A DNA stretch of 64,000 nt from Poa pratensis. Its lineage: Eukaryota > Streptophyta > Magnoliopsida > Poales > Poaceae. Position 1 is the stretch's first letter, and the number at the start of each line of letters is the position of its first letter. The notes under the pieces were generated by a model. That model was not told where the DNA came from. It worked only from the letters and a program-made list of their open reading frames with translations, and did not search any database. A program made the position numbers and the translations under genes. Of the stretch, positions 47,133-57,744 are shown one piece after another. The stretch covers positions 18,265,620-18,329,619 of the forward strand of contig CAMZMU010000080.1 of assembly GCA_947311845.1 (NCBI GenBank), in the 5' to 3' direction.

Positions 47133-47309
47133 AATCACAAACACAAAGTTTGTAAGACTCGCGTCATAAGCATACAACTCTCCAAATGAAAGACATTGGC
47201 AAAAGACAGTTTGCATAAACAAGGTAGCAAAAACAAAGCGCAGACTCGCGCAGTTCAGAAGGTATCATTACAAGGCATAAAAAAGCAAAAGGGTACAGCT
47301 ACCCTAAGC

Positions 47310-50044
47310 CTAAGATTTCGATTTCCTAAGCAGACGATTGGCAGTCTCGAGTGCCCGGCGCTCCATGGTGTTCATGAAAACTTCAGCCAGTCGCGCGGCT
47401 GCTCCGCTCACCCCCTTCAGCGAAATGGGCTTCCCGTCTGGCTTCTGAGGGAACGCAGACAGTGCTGCCTCATAGTCGCAATCTATCCCATGTCCCATAA
47501 GAAGCTTGATGGTGGACTCGGATCCGCGTACCGTGTTGGCGCGAGCAAAACCCGCCATGGTGGACGTCCCGGGGCCAAACACGTTGGCGAAGTCATCCAC
47601 CGTCGACGGCACCACGCCAGTAGGGAACACCACTTGGTATACAGCACCAAGTGTGCTCGTTGATTTGGCGAGTGCTTCTTTCGCCTGGTTGCATAGAGCG
47701 CCTAAGCCGCCCACAGCCTGTTCCAGCGAAAGATCGTCACTCGCCACGTCTGCAGAGGCCGGTGCGCCAACAGCTTCTGCACAATTCAAAACAGGCATAA
47801 GTACGACACTCGACAAGTTATATAGTCATATCAAAAGGAGAAAAGATTACTCACCTCCCATGGCCTGCGCGAGTGCCGCGAGCTGGTCAGCATATTCTCG
47901 CTCGCGTGCAGCAGCTGAGTTGGTGGCGGCAGCAGCTCTTTCTTCGATTCTTCGCGCTGCGCGGCGAGTGCGTCTTCCAGCTCCTTCTTCTCGCCTGGCC
48001 CAGCAAAAATTACGTGCATTCAATACTCGACAAAATCAGGCATTGCGAAAAGAAGTTGGGCAAAACAAAAGCAAAAAGGAGAACTCACGACTGAGCCGCT
48101 CGAGCTCGGCGCGCATGGTGTCCCTCTCCTGCTCCACCTGGACATAAGCCTTGGCAGAATCTGCCAAGGTGTGGTAGAAGGGCTGCGAGCACACGGATTC
48201 AGCAAAAATCTAAAAATTCTCACAGACCTACAACTAAACGGGTCAAGCAAAAAGTTACTCACGTGGTTCATCCACGGCTCAGGAGCCGCGACTGATGTCC
48301 CGACATCTGGAGTTGCCGCCTTGGCTGTTTCAACGACAGCGTCAGTGGCCATGGGCTGGGCAGCCTCGTTTCCAGTCGGTGCAGACTTCGAGTGCTCCAC
48401 GGCTGGAACATTCTCGACTGGAGGAGTCCCAGGCTGATTGTTTTCAGCACTGTGAGCAACACAACAAAACAAAAGGATGGTCAGCACAAAAATATGACAG
48501 CACAAACATTTTCATATCATACTCAAAAACACACATACCTGTGCTCCTCATCTTCCTCGTCTTCGGAGTCGCCAAAAATTGGTCCTCCAAAGGCTGGGGT
48601 ACCACTCGACTGAAGCGGAAGAGTCGAGCTTGTTGAGCACGCACGCAAAGGAGCGGCTTGGAAAACAGGTGGTGAATCTGATTCCTCGTCATCCTCCAAG
48701 CCTTGCTCCTTCGCGGGTGAACTGGCAGCAGAAGGCGCCTTCTTGGCCAGTCGACGCCGCTTCGGTTGCGCGGTATCGACTTCTTGGTCAGAAGGAGCCT
48801 TGTCTTCAGATTGGACTTCTTCTGCTGCTTCTTCCTCGACATCCTCCACATGTGAAGTGGTGGCGGAAGGGATGGGCGACTGATCCCCTTTCGGGTCCAC
48901 CACCTGTGCCTGTGTTTCTTCAGTCTCGCCATTTTCAGGCAGAGGAGGAAGGGAGGCAGCAGTCGAGTGACCCTGCATAGCACACATCACAAATTGCAAA
49001 GTCAGAATCAAAAATCGCGTATCACAAACATGCGAGTGGCAAACTCTTCATTGCAAGCAGGCTATAACACATACATACCTCAAGCAAAGGGTTCTCCAAC
49101 CCATATGGTGCAACAGGGCAGTCGACGTTGCAAGTGTCGCCTGTCGTCAAGTTGGTGATGTGTCGCACATGCGTCAGCAGCTCACTCCTTGAAAGCTCCT
49201 CTGCGTTCATTCGGGTGATGTCACCCGCGCCTTCATACTCCCACATGGGGTGCGCTCGGGCACGGATGGGCCACACCCGCCTCTTCACAAAGGTGGCGAT
49301 CAAATGAATGCCTGTGACCTTGTCCAGCAGTCCGTCGATTCGAGTCAGCAAAGGGCGTGCTTCCTCCATTTCTTCGGCTGAGAGCTGGTGATCCCACGCC
49401 TTGGTCCTGACGTAAGCTGCAGTCGAGAAGGTGGCGACTCCTTCTTGCTCGACACTCGCATAAAACCACCCTTTCCTCCAGCCTTGCGCGGAGTCGACGG
49501 TCTTCAGGCGGAAATAGCGGGTGTCGCTGCGCACCTGTATGCCGCAGCCGCCCACGGGGTAGGTGCGACCACCTCCTCTGTTGGGTCGCACCATGAATAT
49601 GGTCTTCCATAGCGCCCAGCTGGGTGCGACGCCAAGGAAGCACTCGCATAGCGTGATAAAGCACGCAATATGCATAATACCGTTCGGGGTGAGATCGTGG
49701 ATCTGCACCCCGTAGGCAAAAGGAGGCCACGAACAAAGTCGTGGAGGGGAAGCGAGAAGCCCCTGGATACAAACTCCGCAAAGCAAACGCGCTCGTTGGC
49801 GCGTGGTTCGGGGATACCTCCTTGGCGAGGGAGCGCGGACGGCGAGTTGCTCCGCGGGAGGCAGATATCCCTGCTCGCGGAGCTTGAGCAGATGGGCGTC
49901 CTTGACGGTGGACTTCGCCCAGTCCCCGCTGCCCTTCTTCAGCGCGGCGGATGCAGATGTACCCGCCGCGGCCTTCTTGCCCTTGGTCGCATCGGTCGCG
50001 GCGGCGGCGGCAGCACCACGCTTCGCACCTCCACCTTTCGCCAT
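47310..50044 (-). pseudogene. Element B antisense gene 1: six-exon putative gypsy-type transposon domain protein
   Basis: Exons on the minus strand: 49079-50044, 48539-48972, 48263-48449, 48089-48209, 47855-47994, 47310-47776, with donors GTATGT, GTATGT, GTGAGT, GTGAGT, GTGAGT. ATG at 50044 starts MAKGGGAKRG, then Lys/Ala-rich sequence. The exon 1 core (FAYGVQIHDLTPNGIMHIAC, LCECFLGVAPSWALW) is the same domain as in element A, followed by GWFYASVEQEG. Exon 2 is acidic with a probable nuclear signal (PKRRRLAKK). Exons 4-5 form a coiled coil (VEQERDTMRAELERLS, EKKELEDALAAQREE). Exon 6 has VFPTGVVPSTVDDFANVF and stops at 47310. A mid-exon-1 segment matches the family only in another frame, and exon 5 needs one extra base, so this copy is probably broken. 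Role unknown. Confidence 0.75.
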
Positions 50045-50071
50045 TGCTAAAGTGGAGGAGGTGTGGGGCAA

Positions 50072-51337
50072 AGAACTTGGGCGCAGAGCAATGGAGGGGC
50101 AGCGCGAGGAAGGAGACGAGGGGCGGCGCAGGGGGCAAATGGCAAGTAAAAAACTTTGCCAGCGCCGTCCCCCCTATTTACCACAGAGCGCAAAAACGAT
50201 CGTAGCCGTTAAAACAAATCCATACGCTCCGCGCGAAATCTGGCCATACACGTGGCGGCCACGGAGAGCAACCGTCGCCGGCCACTCCGCCCACTACGCA
50301 CGAGAATCCAGGAAGCCATCATCACGCCCCGTGAAAATAGTGCCCGAACGGTCAAATCAAGTCCACGCGGCGTCATCCCTGGTCAGCTCTGCAAAAACGG
50401 GCCCACAGAACAGGGTCACGTCTTATCAAAGCCTCTCCAGGCACGCCATCGTTTGTCAGAGATAGCAGTCGCAAAATGCGTCATTGCTGACGTTGTTCTC
50501 TCTTTCACAACTGGCATAAAAGTCACTCGATGATATCTTCGGGTGGTCTCTCGCATAAGTTTCGGTTGGTTTTTTAGCAAAAGTCATAGAGGCCAGTCGA
50601 AATTCTTTCGACTGCAGCATCATACTCCCATCGGGAGCGTATCAAAAAATTTCTTTGACTAAAATGTGCAGGGTAAAAGAATTTGAGATTATCCTCCATT
50701 GCAAGCAATAAAGCACAATCTCGGGGGCTACTCCCATCGGGAGCGCTGTCGCGCACCCGATAGAATAATGGCAAAAGTGTCAGTCGACGAACATTCGACT
50801 AAGTTCATAAGCAAAATCACACTCAAAATATTCCCGAGTTGATCCGACGATCCTTGGATGCTGCATGCATAAGTGCAAAGGTAAGACCCGCCGATCAGTC
50901 GAGCTGGGCTAAGGACCGCTCCAGCAGCGTTATCCTTAAATGTTCCGTGTCAGCAGACATGATGAAAATCCCCGACGGACGCGTTGGGTAGATTCAAAAT
51001 TATACTGCAGTTCGATTCAGTAAGACCTCAACGGCCGTTTCGAGTCTGTCCAGTTTGTTCCAGATTCGAGTCCGGGGACTCGAGTTTGATTGAAAGCTAG
51101 TATGGTTTTGCCACAAATGGTAGTTAACCGGCCCCGATCCGTCGTGTGTGCCGGGCCTGCTAAGCTAATATCCCTTGATTATCATAAGCAAAAACTCATA
51201 GTCGATGAAAACACTCGGCATTGCTAACATGTGCTATTTCATAAGAATTCTAAATACAGATGTAAAAATATATATAACGTGCATGATGTATGAGTCCATG
51301 CCCGACTCTTCGAATCAGACAAGTACTCGGGGGCTAC
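50072..51337. promoter_or_regulatory. Upstream region of antisense gene 1 and 3' end of element B
   Basis: No coding frame is supported. If the antisense gene has its own promoter it lies here (minus strand, from 50045 rightward); no clear TATA box stands out. The palindrome CTCCCATCGGGAG occurs twice, at about 50625-50638 and 50731-50743, the second directly after CTCGGGGGCTA. The last bases CTCGGGGGCTAC (51327-51337) form the polypurine tract before the 3' LTR. Confidence 0.5.
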
Positions 51338-51825
51338 TGACATGGGTATGCCTATCGGGTACCCTACCATGAGGGTACCTGGTGCACGTATCGACTAGGC
51401 CCAACTATCAGAGCCTACATGAAGCCCATGAAGGGAGGCCCACGAAGATGAAGTATCCTCCAAGTTTGGCGAAGCAATAGTCGGTTTAGAGTTTCCTTAC
51501 TTGTAAATCGAGTCGGTTACGAACACCCGGGACCCAGCCTATTATTTAAGGACTGGGAGGGCCATCGAACCAGACAACGAACCACCAGAGCCACAAACCC
51601 TAGCGAGATCGACATCTCGCCGGGATCCTTGTAACCATCATATTCACAAATCAATAACAGACAGGCAGGACGTAGGGGTGTTACCTCCACACGAGGGCCC
51701 TGAACCTGGGTAAAATCTTTGCCCTGCTTGTCAGCCGACGATACTTCCAGCTCTACCACGTTCTCTCCCCCATATTCATAACCTAGGGACCTTAACCATG
51801 GGTCTTGATGAGTCTACCCTCGTCA
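51338..51825 (+). mobile_element. Element B 3' LTR (488 bp)
   Basis: Starts TGACATGGG, ends CCCTCGTCA; identical to the 5' LTR apart from one substitution and one missing C. Followed by the GCCCA target duplication at 51826-51830. Confidence 0.96.
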
Positions 51826-51830
51826 GCCCA

Positions 51831-52272
51831 CTTGGGAACAAGCTCAATATTGAACCGCCATAAGGGGAAAGATCTAGAAGACATATCCCGGAGGACGTGA
51901 AGACCAAGTAGTCTCCGAGTAGGCCTCTGTGGATGTATTCCTTATGGGGGAAGTTTCCTTTTGTAACCTAGCGAGCCTCTGTGTATATAAAGAGGACTCG
52001 CAGGACTTAGAGCGGGTCAAGCTATCAAGCCCCAAACCCTAGCTCATACGGCGAGTACCAGATCGGATCACCTCCATGTAACACCTCGATATCATATCAA
52101 TACCAATCTAGGGTAGGCAGGAAGTAGGTCTTTTACCTCACATTGAGGGGGCCGAACCTGGGTAAATCTGTGTTGATCTTGTTCCTGCGATCCCAAGCTC
52201 GGAGATGCTTGACTCGCGTAATCCCACACCTATGAAGTCATCTATGACACCTGACGTGACAAACCCACGACA
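51831..52272 (+). mobile_element. Element A 3' LTR, right part
   Basis: Resumes the LTR interrupted at 38582 and runs to CCCACGACA. Compared with the 5' LTR it has three transitions and three single-base deletions. The next bases CATTG probably represent A's target duplication. Confidence 0.95.
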
Positions 52273-52795
52273 CATTGGATTGAAAATCTATTTTTATTCA
52301 GTTTTCTAAAAACAAAACTTTTCATTCTATCTTTTTTGGTACTCTCATCTACTATCTACTTTCTGAAAATATCTTCTCTTGTTATAGATGACCTACCTCT
52401 TTGAATCAATCAAGACATATTTGGTGATGACCATGTCCTTGAAATATGAGTGTGATACTTCATATGGAAAGCTACGATTCAACACGAAGCACTACATGCA
52501 TGGAAGACCATTGAAGACCCCAGATTCAGAGCTCAAATACTTAGAAGATTTTGAAGAAAGTTGAAGAAGAACTTGAAGCACTCAAGAAGGAGATAGACTA
52601 GACCACCAGTTTAATTAGAACAACGATATCGTGATAGTGTATTGATCGTACCAACTTAGGTTGTATGACAATACTAGATTGTTTGTTTGTGTTTGAACTA
52701 TGTTGCTTGATGTTTGTTAGATATTGTTTTGTAAGATGAATTGCCATAATCTGTTGTGTTTGGGGTAGGATTCTTCCTTAGCACCTTTCTATCTC
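52273..52795 (+). other. Internal sequence of the E/C composite; no gene recognised
   Basis: AT-rich sequence right of element A. It includes a possible short coding remnant (about 52390-52605, acidic GAAGAAGAACTTGAAG stretch) with stops. It belongs either to element E's leader and gag start or to element C's internal region; the boundary could not be located. Confidence 0.4.
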
Positions 52796-52861
52796 TACTC
52801 ATCCATGATATACCGAAAAAGTAAGGACGATGAAACCGTATCCAAGAGATGAAGACAAGAT

Positions 52862-53317
52862 TTTTAGACTACCAACAAAAGTTTCTTTTAAGGGTGGTAG
52901 CCCACCCAGATAATACAAAAGAAACACACCATGCTATATTAGATCTAGGATCTAGTGTCTCTGTTTTATCTAAATAATTATATGAAGTTCTTGAATTAAA
53001 GAATCTTGAAAAATGCTCTATTGAACTTGCACTTGCTGATGATTCCATTAAACATGCTTTAGGAAAAGTAAGTGATGTTATGATAGAGTTGCATATGACA
53101 TTTGTACCTGTTGATTTTCTAATCGTGGATATGGGGAATAAAACCTCTAGTCCAATTATTCTTGGAAGACCTTTTCTTCGTACCACAGGTGCTATCATTG
53201 ATTCAAAAGAAGGGAATGTGAAGTTTCAGTTTCCACACAAGAAGTGCATGGAACACTTCCCAAGGAAGAGGGACACATCAAAGTTCAAGCTCCCTCATGA
53301 GCTTCGTCCACAATAAA
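52862..53317 (+). pseudogene. Element C retropepsin-like protease remnant
   Basis: Reads AILDLGSSVSVLSK then a TAA, then an open frame with ALADDSIKHALGKVSDVMIE, FLIVDMGNKTSSPIILGRPF, LRTTGAIIDSKEGNVKFQF, ending HELRPQ and TAA at 53315-53317. DLGSS replaces the usual D-S/T/G-G active site and ILGRPF closes the fold. The stop and altered active site show it is not functional. Confidence 0.8.
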
Positions 53318-55701
53318 TATCAAGTAAGAAGCCTAGCTACATGGCTATAAAGAAAGCGCTTTACGGGAGGCAACCCGGTTGTTTTTATTTTGATTTTCTT
53401 TGTGTCCTCTTGCTGTAACAAGAGACTTAGTTTTTAGTTTTGTTTCTGGAATTTTTAATAAAGTGCCAAGTTTTACCTATTTTGGTTTGAAAAAGTTGCT
53501 ATTTGCATTCGGAGATTTTATTCCAGCACGAATCTGTGCACGGTATGATTTTTAATTCCTATTCTGTAACTCCGAATGAGCTGATATTTGAACTGTAGTT
53601 GCAACTTTTCATCCTCTGTAAGCATGAATGTTTTCAGATTTTTTTAGACATATTTAAGTAGGGTAGAAAAATACGTTTTGCTGCTGCTGTTTTTCTGGAC
53701 AGATTCTGTCCCATTTTGTTTGATGCATTCTTTGAACTTTTAACTTGAATCTTTTTGATCCAATTGAGTTTATAAGTAGGCATACAACATTATACACTTT
53801 CTGGACATTCATATGAATTTTTTTTAAGGATTTTGCAGCAAGTAATTCATTTGTCTATCACTACTAATGTCACCCCACAGAAAAGAAATGGGAGAAACGG
53901 TGTTTTGAAGTTTTTTCACAGGGATTAGAGGAGATGCACCAAGAGCTATCCAAGGATGGTGAAGACCATAAGCTTGGGGATGTGAAGACAACCCCACTGG
54001 ACCAACACACTCTCGGTTTGCACACGTCTAACTTCTGTTTTTCGATCAATGCACTTTATCGCATAAACTTGGAGCGTCTTTTATTTGCTTTTTATTTCGG
54101 TTTGATTTTTGTTTGTCTTGAGACCACCACTATCATTTATATATGAGAGAGCTACTGGAAATTTGGGTTGAATTAAGTTGGATGCTATTAAAAAGATTGG
54201 GAAAGGGATGTTTGAGTTGATTCAAAAAGATACATATAGTTGCATGATTCATATGCTTTTAATGAATATTAATTTGCAAGTGTTTTATCAAGAGCTATCT
54301 TTTATTCATGTTTTGATGCTGAATGTTACTTTACTTTGTTTAACATGGATTGGTTAGTTCTATGGACACTTATGCATGCATTTAGACGGTCAACTTTCTC
54401 CCTCTTGCTAGCCCAAAAATTCCAACAAGTAAAAACTTGTTTTCCAACACCTTCAACCAAAGTTTTTCCAGTGAGTCCACCATATCTACCTATTAGCTTT
54501 ATGCTATTCCGAGTATGTTTATCATGTTATTTTGTATTATCTATACTTCTGAATTAAAATGCTTATGTTATTGATTGTTATGGGAAAAGTTGGTTAAAGA
54601 GCTCTCACGAACTTGATGCACACCTTACTTTTATTGCACTTAATAAACATGACCCATTGTGATTAAAATTATGAAGTTGTGAGCTTGACAAGAGTCTTGG
54701 TTGGGAGTTAGCTCATATGTGCTGTCACATGGCAAGCTTTCAACGTGCTCTTTATATTTTGTTGATATCATGTACTTTTGTTTATGGATGCTTATCATGG
54801 TGCCAAATAAATGTGGAAACTTAGTAAGTTTAATGAGTTTGTATAAATGGCTAGAGAGACGCCTGGGCCGCTAATCTAAGCCATGCATCATTCATGGTGG
54901 AAATTTACTTACATGCTATGGTGAACCTTCAGTGATGCACCCCACAATAAAAAGCTATACCAATAGTAAATAAAAAGGGTGTGGAGATTGTTCATTTTGT
55001 TTGTTTGTCTTGTCATTTTGACATGGGCTTGTTCCATGTCCTGGGACAAGAGGTACCCCAGTTGACGCTCTTGATGACGCTATTATATTACTTACAATGA
55101 CCTTAACTTGAACTTGCTTTTGTGTCCCAAGTTGAGTAACACCGTGGTGTAGGTACTCGTATTCACGGGGCATGAGACATTCAACCCATACTTTGTCAAG
55201 CATACTACTCATATTTGCTTTCACTTTAAACTTTAACCATTCAAGATGCTATGATAGGGGTAATGAGAGCTTGACACCAATGAATACCACATTGCAAACA
55301 TTAACTTAAGTAGAAGCATTTGGAAGTTAGATGAAACTTATTCATGTTTTACCTCTACTCATTATATATCTTTCCAAAGTGTCCACCTTTTATATTCAGA
55401 TTTATAAGAATACTCTATGACCATTATAGGATGTTTTTACTTTTCATTATGCATACATTTGGTCCATAGTACTTTCTTCTATGTTACACTTTGTGAATTA
55501 TCATTGAACATCCTTACATTGAATATTTGATATCACTTCATAATCTATCTTGTATATTGCTACTCCTTTGAAGAATGAATCATTTGACTCTATGTAGCAA
55601 TAGTAATCATCTTTGATATCCTTTGATAGTATTAAATTGCAAAGTCCATGTTAGTTTTATCACCTTCATACTCGAGGACGAGTATAGGTTAAGCTTGGGG
55701 A
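53318..55701 (+). other. Element C non-coding 3' region
   Basis: About 2.4 kb AT-rich sequence without supported genes. Frames up to 89 codons (for example 53934-54146 plus, 54955-55224 minus) have no known domain. Ends CTCGAGGACGAGTATAGGTTAAGCTTGGGGA, of which AAGCTTGGGGA is the polypurine tract. Confidence 0.5.
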
Positions 55702-57439
55702 TGTTGATGCATGTAAAATGCATACATGAACTTTGCATTATATTACTTATATTTCAATCATATTTGCATCATATAAGGGTTATATCATTGTTTATATTGA
55801 TTTTGGGAATATTTCATTGTTTCCCTATTTTTCTGGAATTAACCCTGCACAGGCAGAAAACCCTATTTTCTATATTTTGATGTTTCAGGGACCCAAACGA
55901 CGTCCAAATGACCTAAAATTTACGAGCATCAGTTTTTGGAAGGAACAAAGCGTGGGAGCGAAGGAAGCGAACAAACGGAGGCCCGAGGGCCAGAAGAGGG
56001 GGCCCACGCGGCCAGATTCCTTGGCCGCGTGGGACCCACCATCTGGGCCTCGGGCTCCGTTGCCGTCGATCTTTTTTCCCGAGCCTCCGTCTTGACCTAA
56101 AAACGACTATAAAAATAGTCCCCGACGCCTTCGGAAAGGAGCGCCGCAGAAACACAGAAACCACGAAACAGAGACCTGGAGTTGCAGATTGGAGGGGGAA
56201 AACTCCGGCGGGGCGCTGCCGGCGTGGTCTCCATCTTCTCCAACGACTTCTCCACCGTCTCCATGATGAAGAGGGAGTAGTCCACCCCTGGACTATGGGT
56301 TTGTGGAAGTAACTTATGTATCTCTCCTCTCTTGAGCTTCACTAATTAGTACCGTATGAGCTGCTGAACATGATTACGGTCATCTATGTAATACCTTTGT
56401 GGTGGATCTTTTTATGAGTTAATATATGTTTGAGATTGCAATAGTTTTGTTTCAGTTATGAAAGTAGATGCATATTATGTACCCCGTTCTTGTTTACTTG
56501 TTATGATCAAGCATGTGTATGAGAGCGTGTGAGGGGGAACGTGTGCATTAGTTGGAGTAACGGGGGGTGGCTAGTGCGGTGAACGTGAGAGAAAGTTCCG
56601 CGATCCACTTGGGTGTTTTACCTTACTTTGTTGCCTCACTAGGGATAAAGAAAAATACCTTGCTACCGGAGATGTGGGTGTGACCATTGCCACTACTCCA
56701 TGACTAGATCTAGCATGTTCTTATTTTAACTTCATGTCATGAACTTAATGCTATACTCTGATTTATCTTAATTACTAAGGTGTTATGATTTAGTTCGCAT
56801 CTTGGTGGAGTATAAGAGAGATTAATAAACAAAAGATCTCTATGTTAGGACGTGATGCCCATATAATTAGTAACTTGTCATGAAACCTTTTGTTGCAATC
56901 TCATATGTCAATTCTAGTGTTCCATTGTCTACCACTTTATTAAAGAGAGAGTGCATTTGTGAAACCATGAACCCCGGTCCATTTTTAATCATAAGAAACA
57001 CCTTTCCAACAACTTTTATCCACTTTACATTTTCTGCCATTTAAAAATCCGAAAATACAAAAACACTTTTACTTGCATTCACAATACAAAACCCAAAAAT
57101 ATCATCCATCATTGTTTCCACCATCCTTGCATATTTATTTATCATCATTGCATATTTATTTACTGTTTTGCATTCATTATATTTATATCATTCTCACACC
57201 TTGTGCTTGACAACCACTTGGTGAGGTTGAGGGCACAAACAATTTACTTTGTTTTGTAGGTTTTCAAGAGAAGGATAAGAAGATAAATCTTTCACTACTG
57301 ATTCCCCGAGAGTTCGATATTAAACCCTCGAGTCACCCCTCGTGGGGAAAACTCTTTCCTATACTACACACTCTGCACTTGGAGTCTCAACCTAACCCAT
57401 ATTCTTTTGACGCAGGTAACTACGTCAAGGGCCATCACA
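55702..57439 (+). mobile_element. Element C 3' LTR (~1.74 kb)
   Basis: Begins TGTTGATGCATG right after the polypurine tract and ends near GGGCCATCACA, ends that are roughly inverse. A TATA box (ACTATAAAAATAG, 56106-56118) lies after a GC-rich stretch. The 3' border is approximate (57439 or a few bases later). No second copy exists in the window. Confidence 0.75.
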
Positions 57440-57744
57440 TCTACAATTTTAAGCAAAATTTTAAGTTAGTGAGATGTCTAGTGTAGAAAATGTTAAATTT
57501 AATGAAATAACAAGTTCGCAAAATTTTAAGCTTAATGGATGACAAGTGTGCAAAATTTTAAGGGCACAAGGAAAAATGTAATACTTAATGAGAGTAAAAT
57601 TTTGCATAAGTGTGAGGATTGGGAGATAAGCAATTTTCGAAAATACTTCACTCATTTGTTTTAGAAATTAACTTTTGTAACTCCTATCTAACGCCCGTGA
57701 TAAACTAAGGTCTCCTAAAGTCAACCTGGCTTTGATACCAGCTC
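57440..57744 (-). other. Element D leader and primer binding site
   Basis: Minus-strand leader. TGGTATCAAAG (57730-57740) is four bases from the LTR and matches the initiator-Met primer site except one base. Repeated AAAATTTTGC/TTAAAATTTTG words occur at about 57450, 57515, 57553 and 57597. The leader ends at a GTAGATG that may be the start of gag, where element C is inserted. Confidence 0.75.

Larger units (their letters stand above)
38583..51825 (+). mobile_element. Element B: Tat-like Ty3/gypsy retrotransposon with dual RNase H and antisense genes (13.2 kb)
   Basis: LTRs 38583-39071 (489 bp) and 51338-51825 (488 bp) differ by one substitution (TGATATGGG/TGACATGGG) and one base in a C run, so the insertion is recent. 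GCCCA duplicated at 38578-38582 and 51826-51830 is a perfect target duplication. Internal order: primer site, gag, protease, reverse transcriptase, RNase H, archaeal-type RNase H, integrase, then a 5.5-kb 3' region with two antisense genes and CTCGGGGGCT motifs, then the LTR. The second RNase H is the hallmark of the Tat lineage. Despite the near-identical LTRs, gag-pol has an in-frame TAG and several single-base shifts. Confidence 0.96.
30024..52272 (+). mobile_element. Element A: Tat-like Ty3/gypsy element with gag-protease but no RT/integrase
   Basis: LTRs are 30024-30540 and 38511-38582 plus 51831-52272, the second split by element B. They start TGTCGGGGGAATAC and end CCCACGACA. They differ by three transitions and three single-base indels. 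Flanks are CATAG (30019-30023) and CATTG (52273-52277), a probable target duplication with one change. Internal order: primer site, gag, protease, palindrome array, then a large antisense gene, then GGGGCTAA before the 3' LTR. No reverse transcriptase, RNase H or integrase coding sequence is present between protease (ends about 33770) and the LTR. It must have depended on a partner's enzymes. Element B shows the fuller version of the same layout. Confidence 0.92.
52796..57439 (+). mobile_element. Element C: 5'-truncated gypsy element (protease remnant, 3' region, LTR)
   Basis: Comprises a damaged protease (52862-53317), a 2.4-kb non-coding 3' region and an LTR of about 1.74 kb (55702-57439). 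Just after the protease stop, the string GGGAGGCAACCCGG (about 53366-53379) is typical of the region after coding sequence in cereal Athila-like elements. AAGCTTGGGGA before the LTR is the polypurine tract. No RT, RNase H or integrase is found and no 5' LTR matches. The right border abuts element D's leader. Confidence 0.7.
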
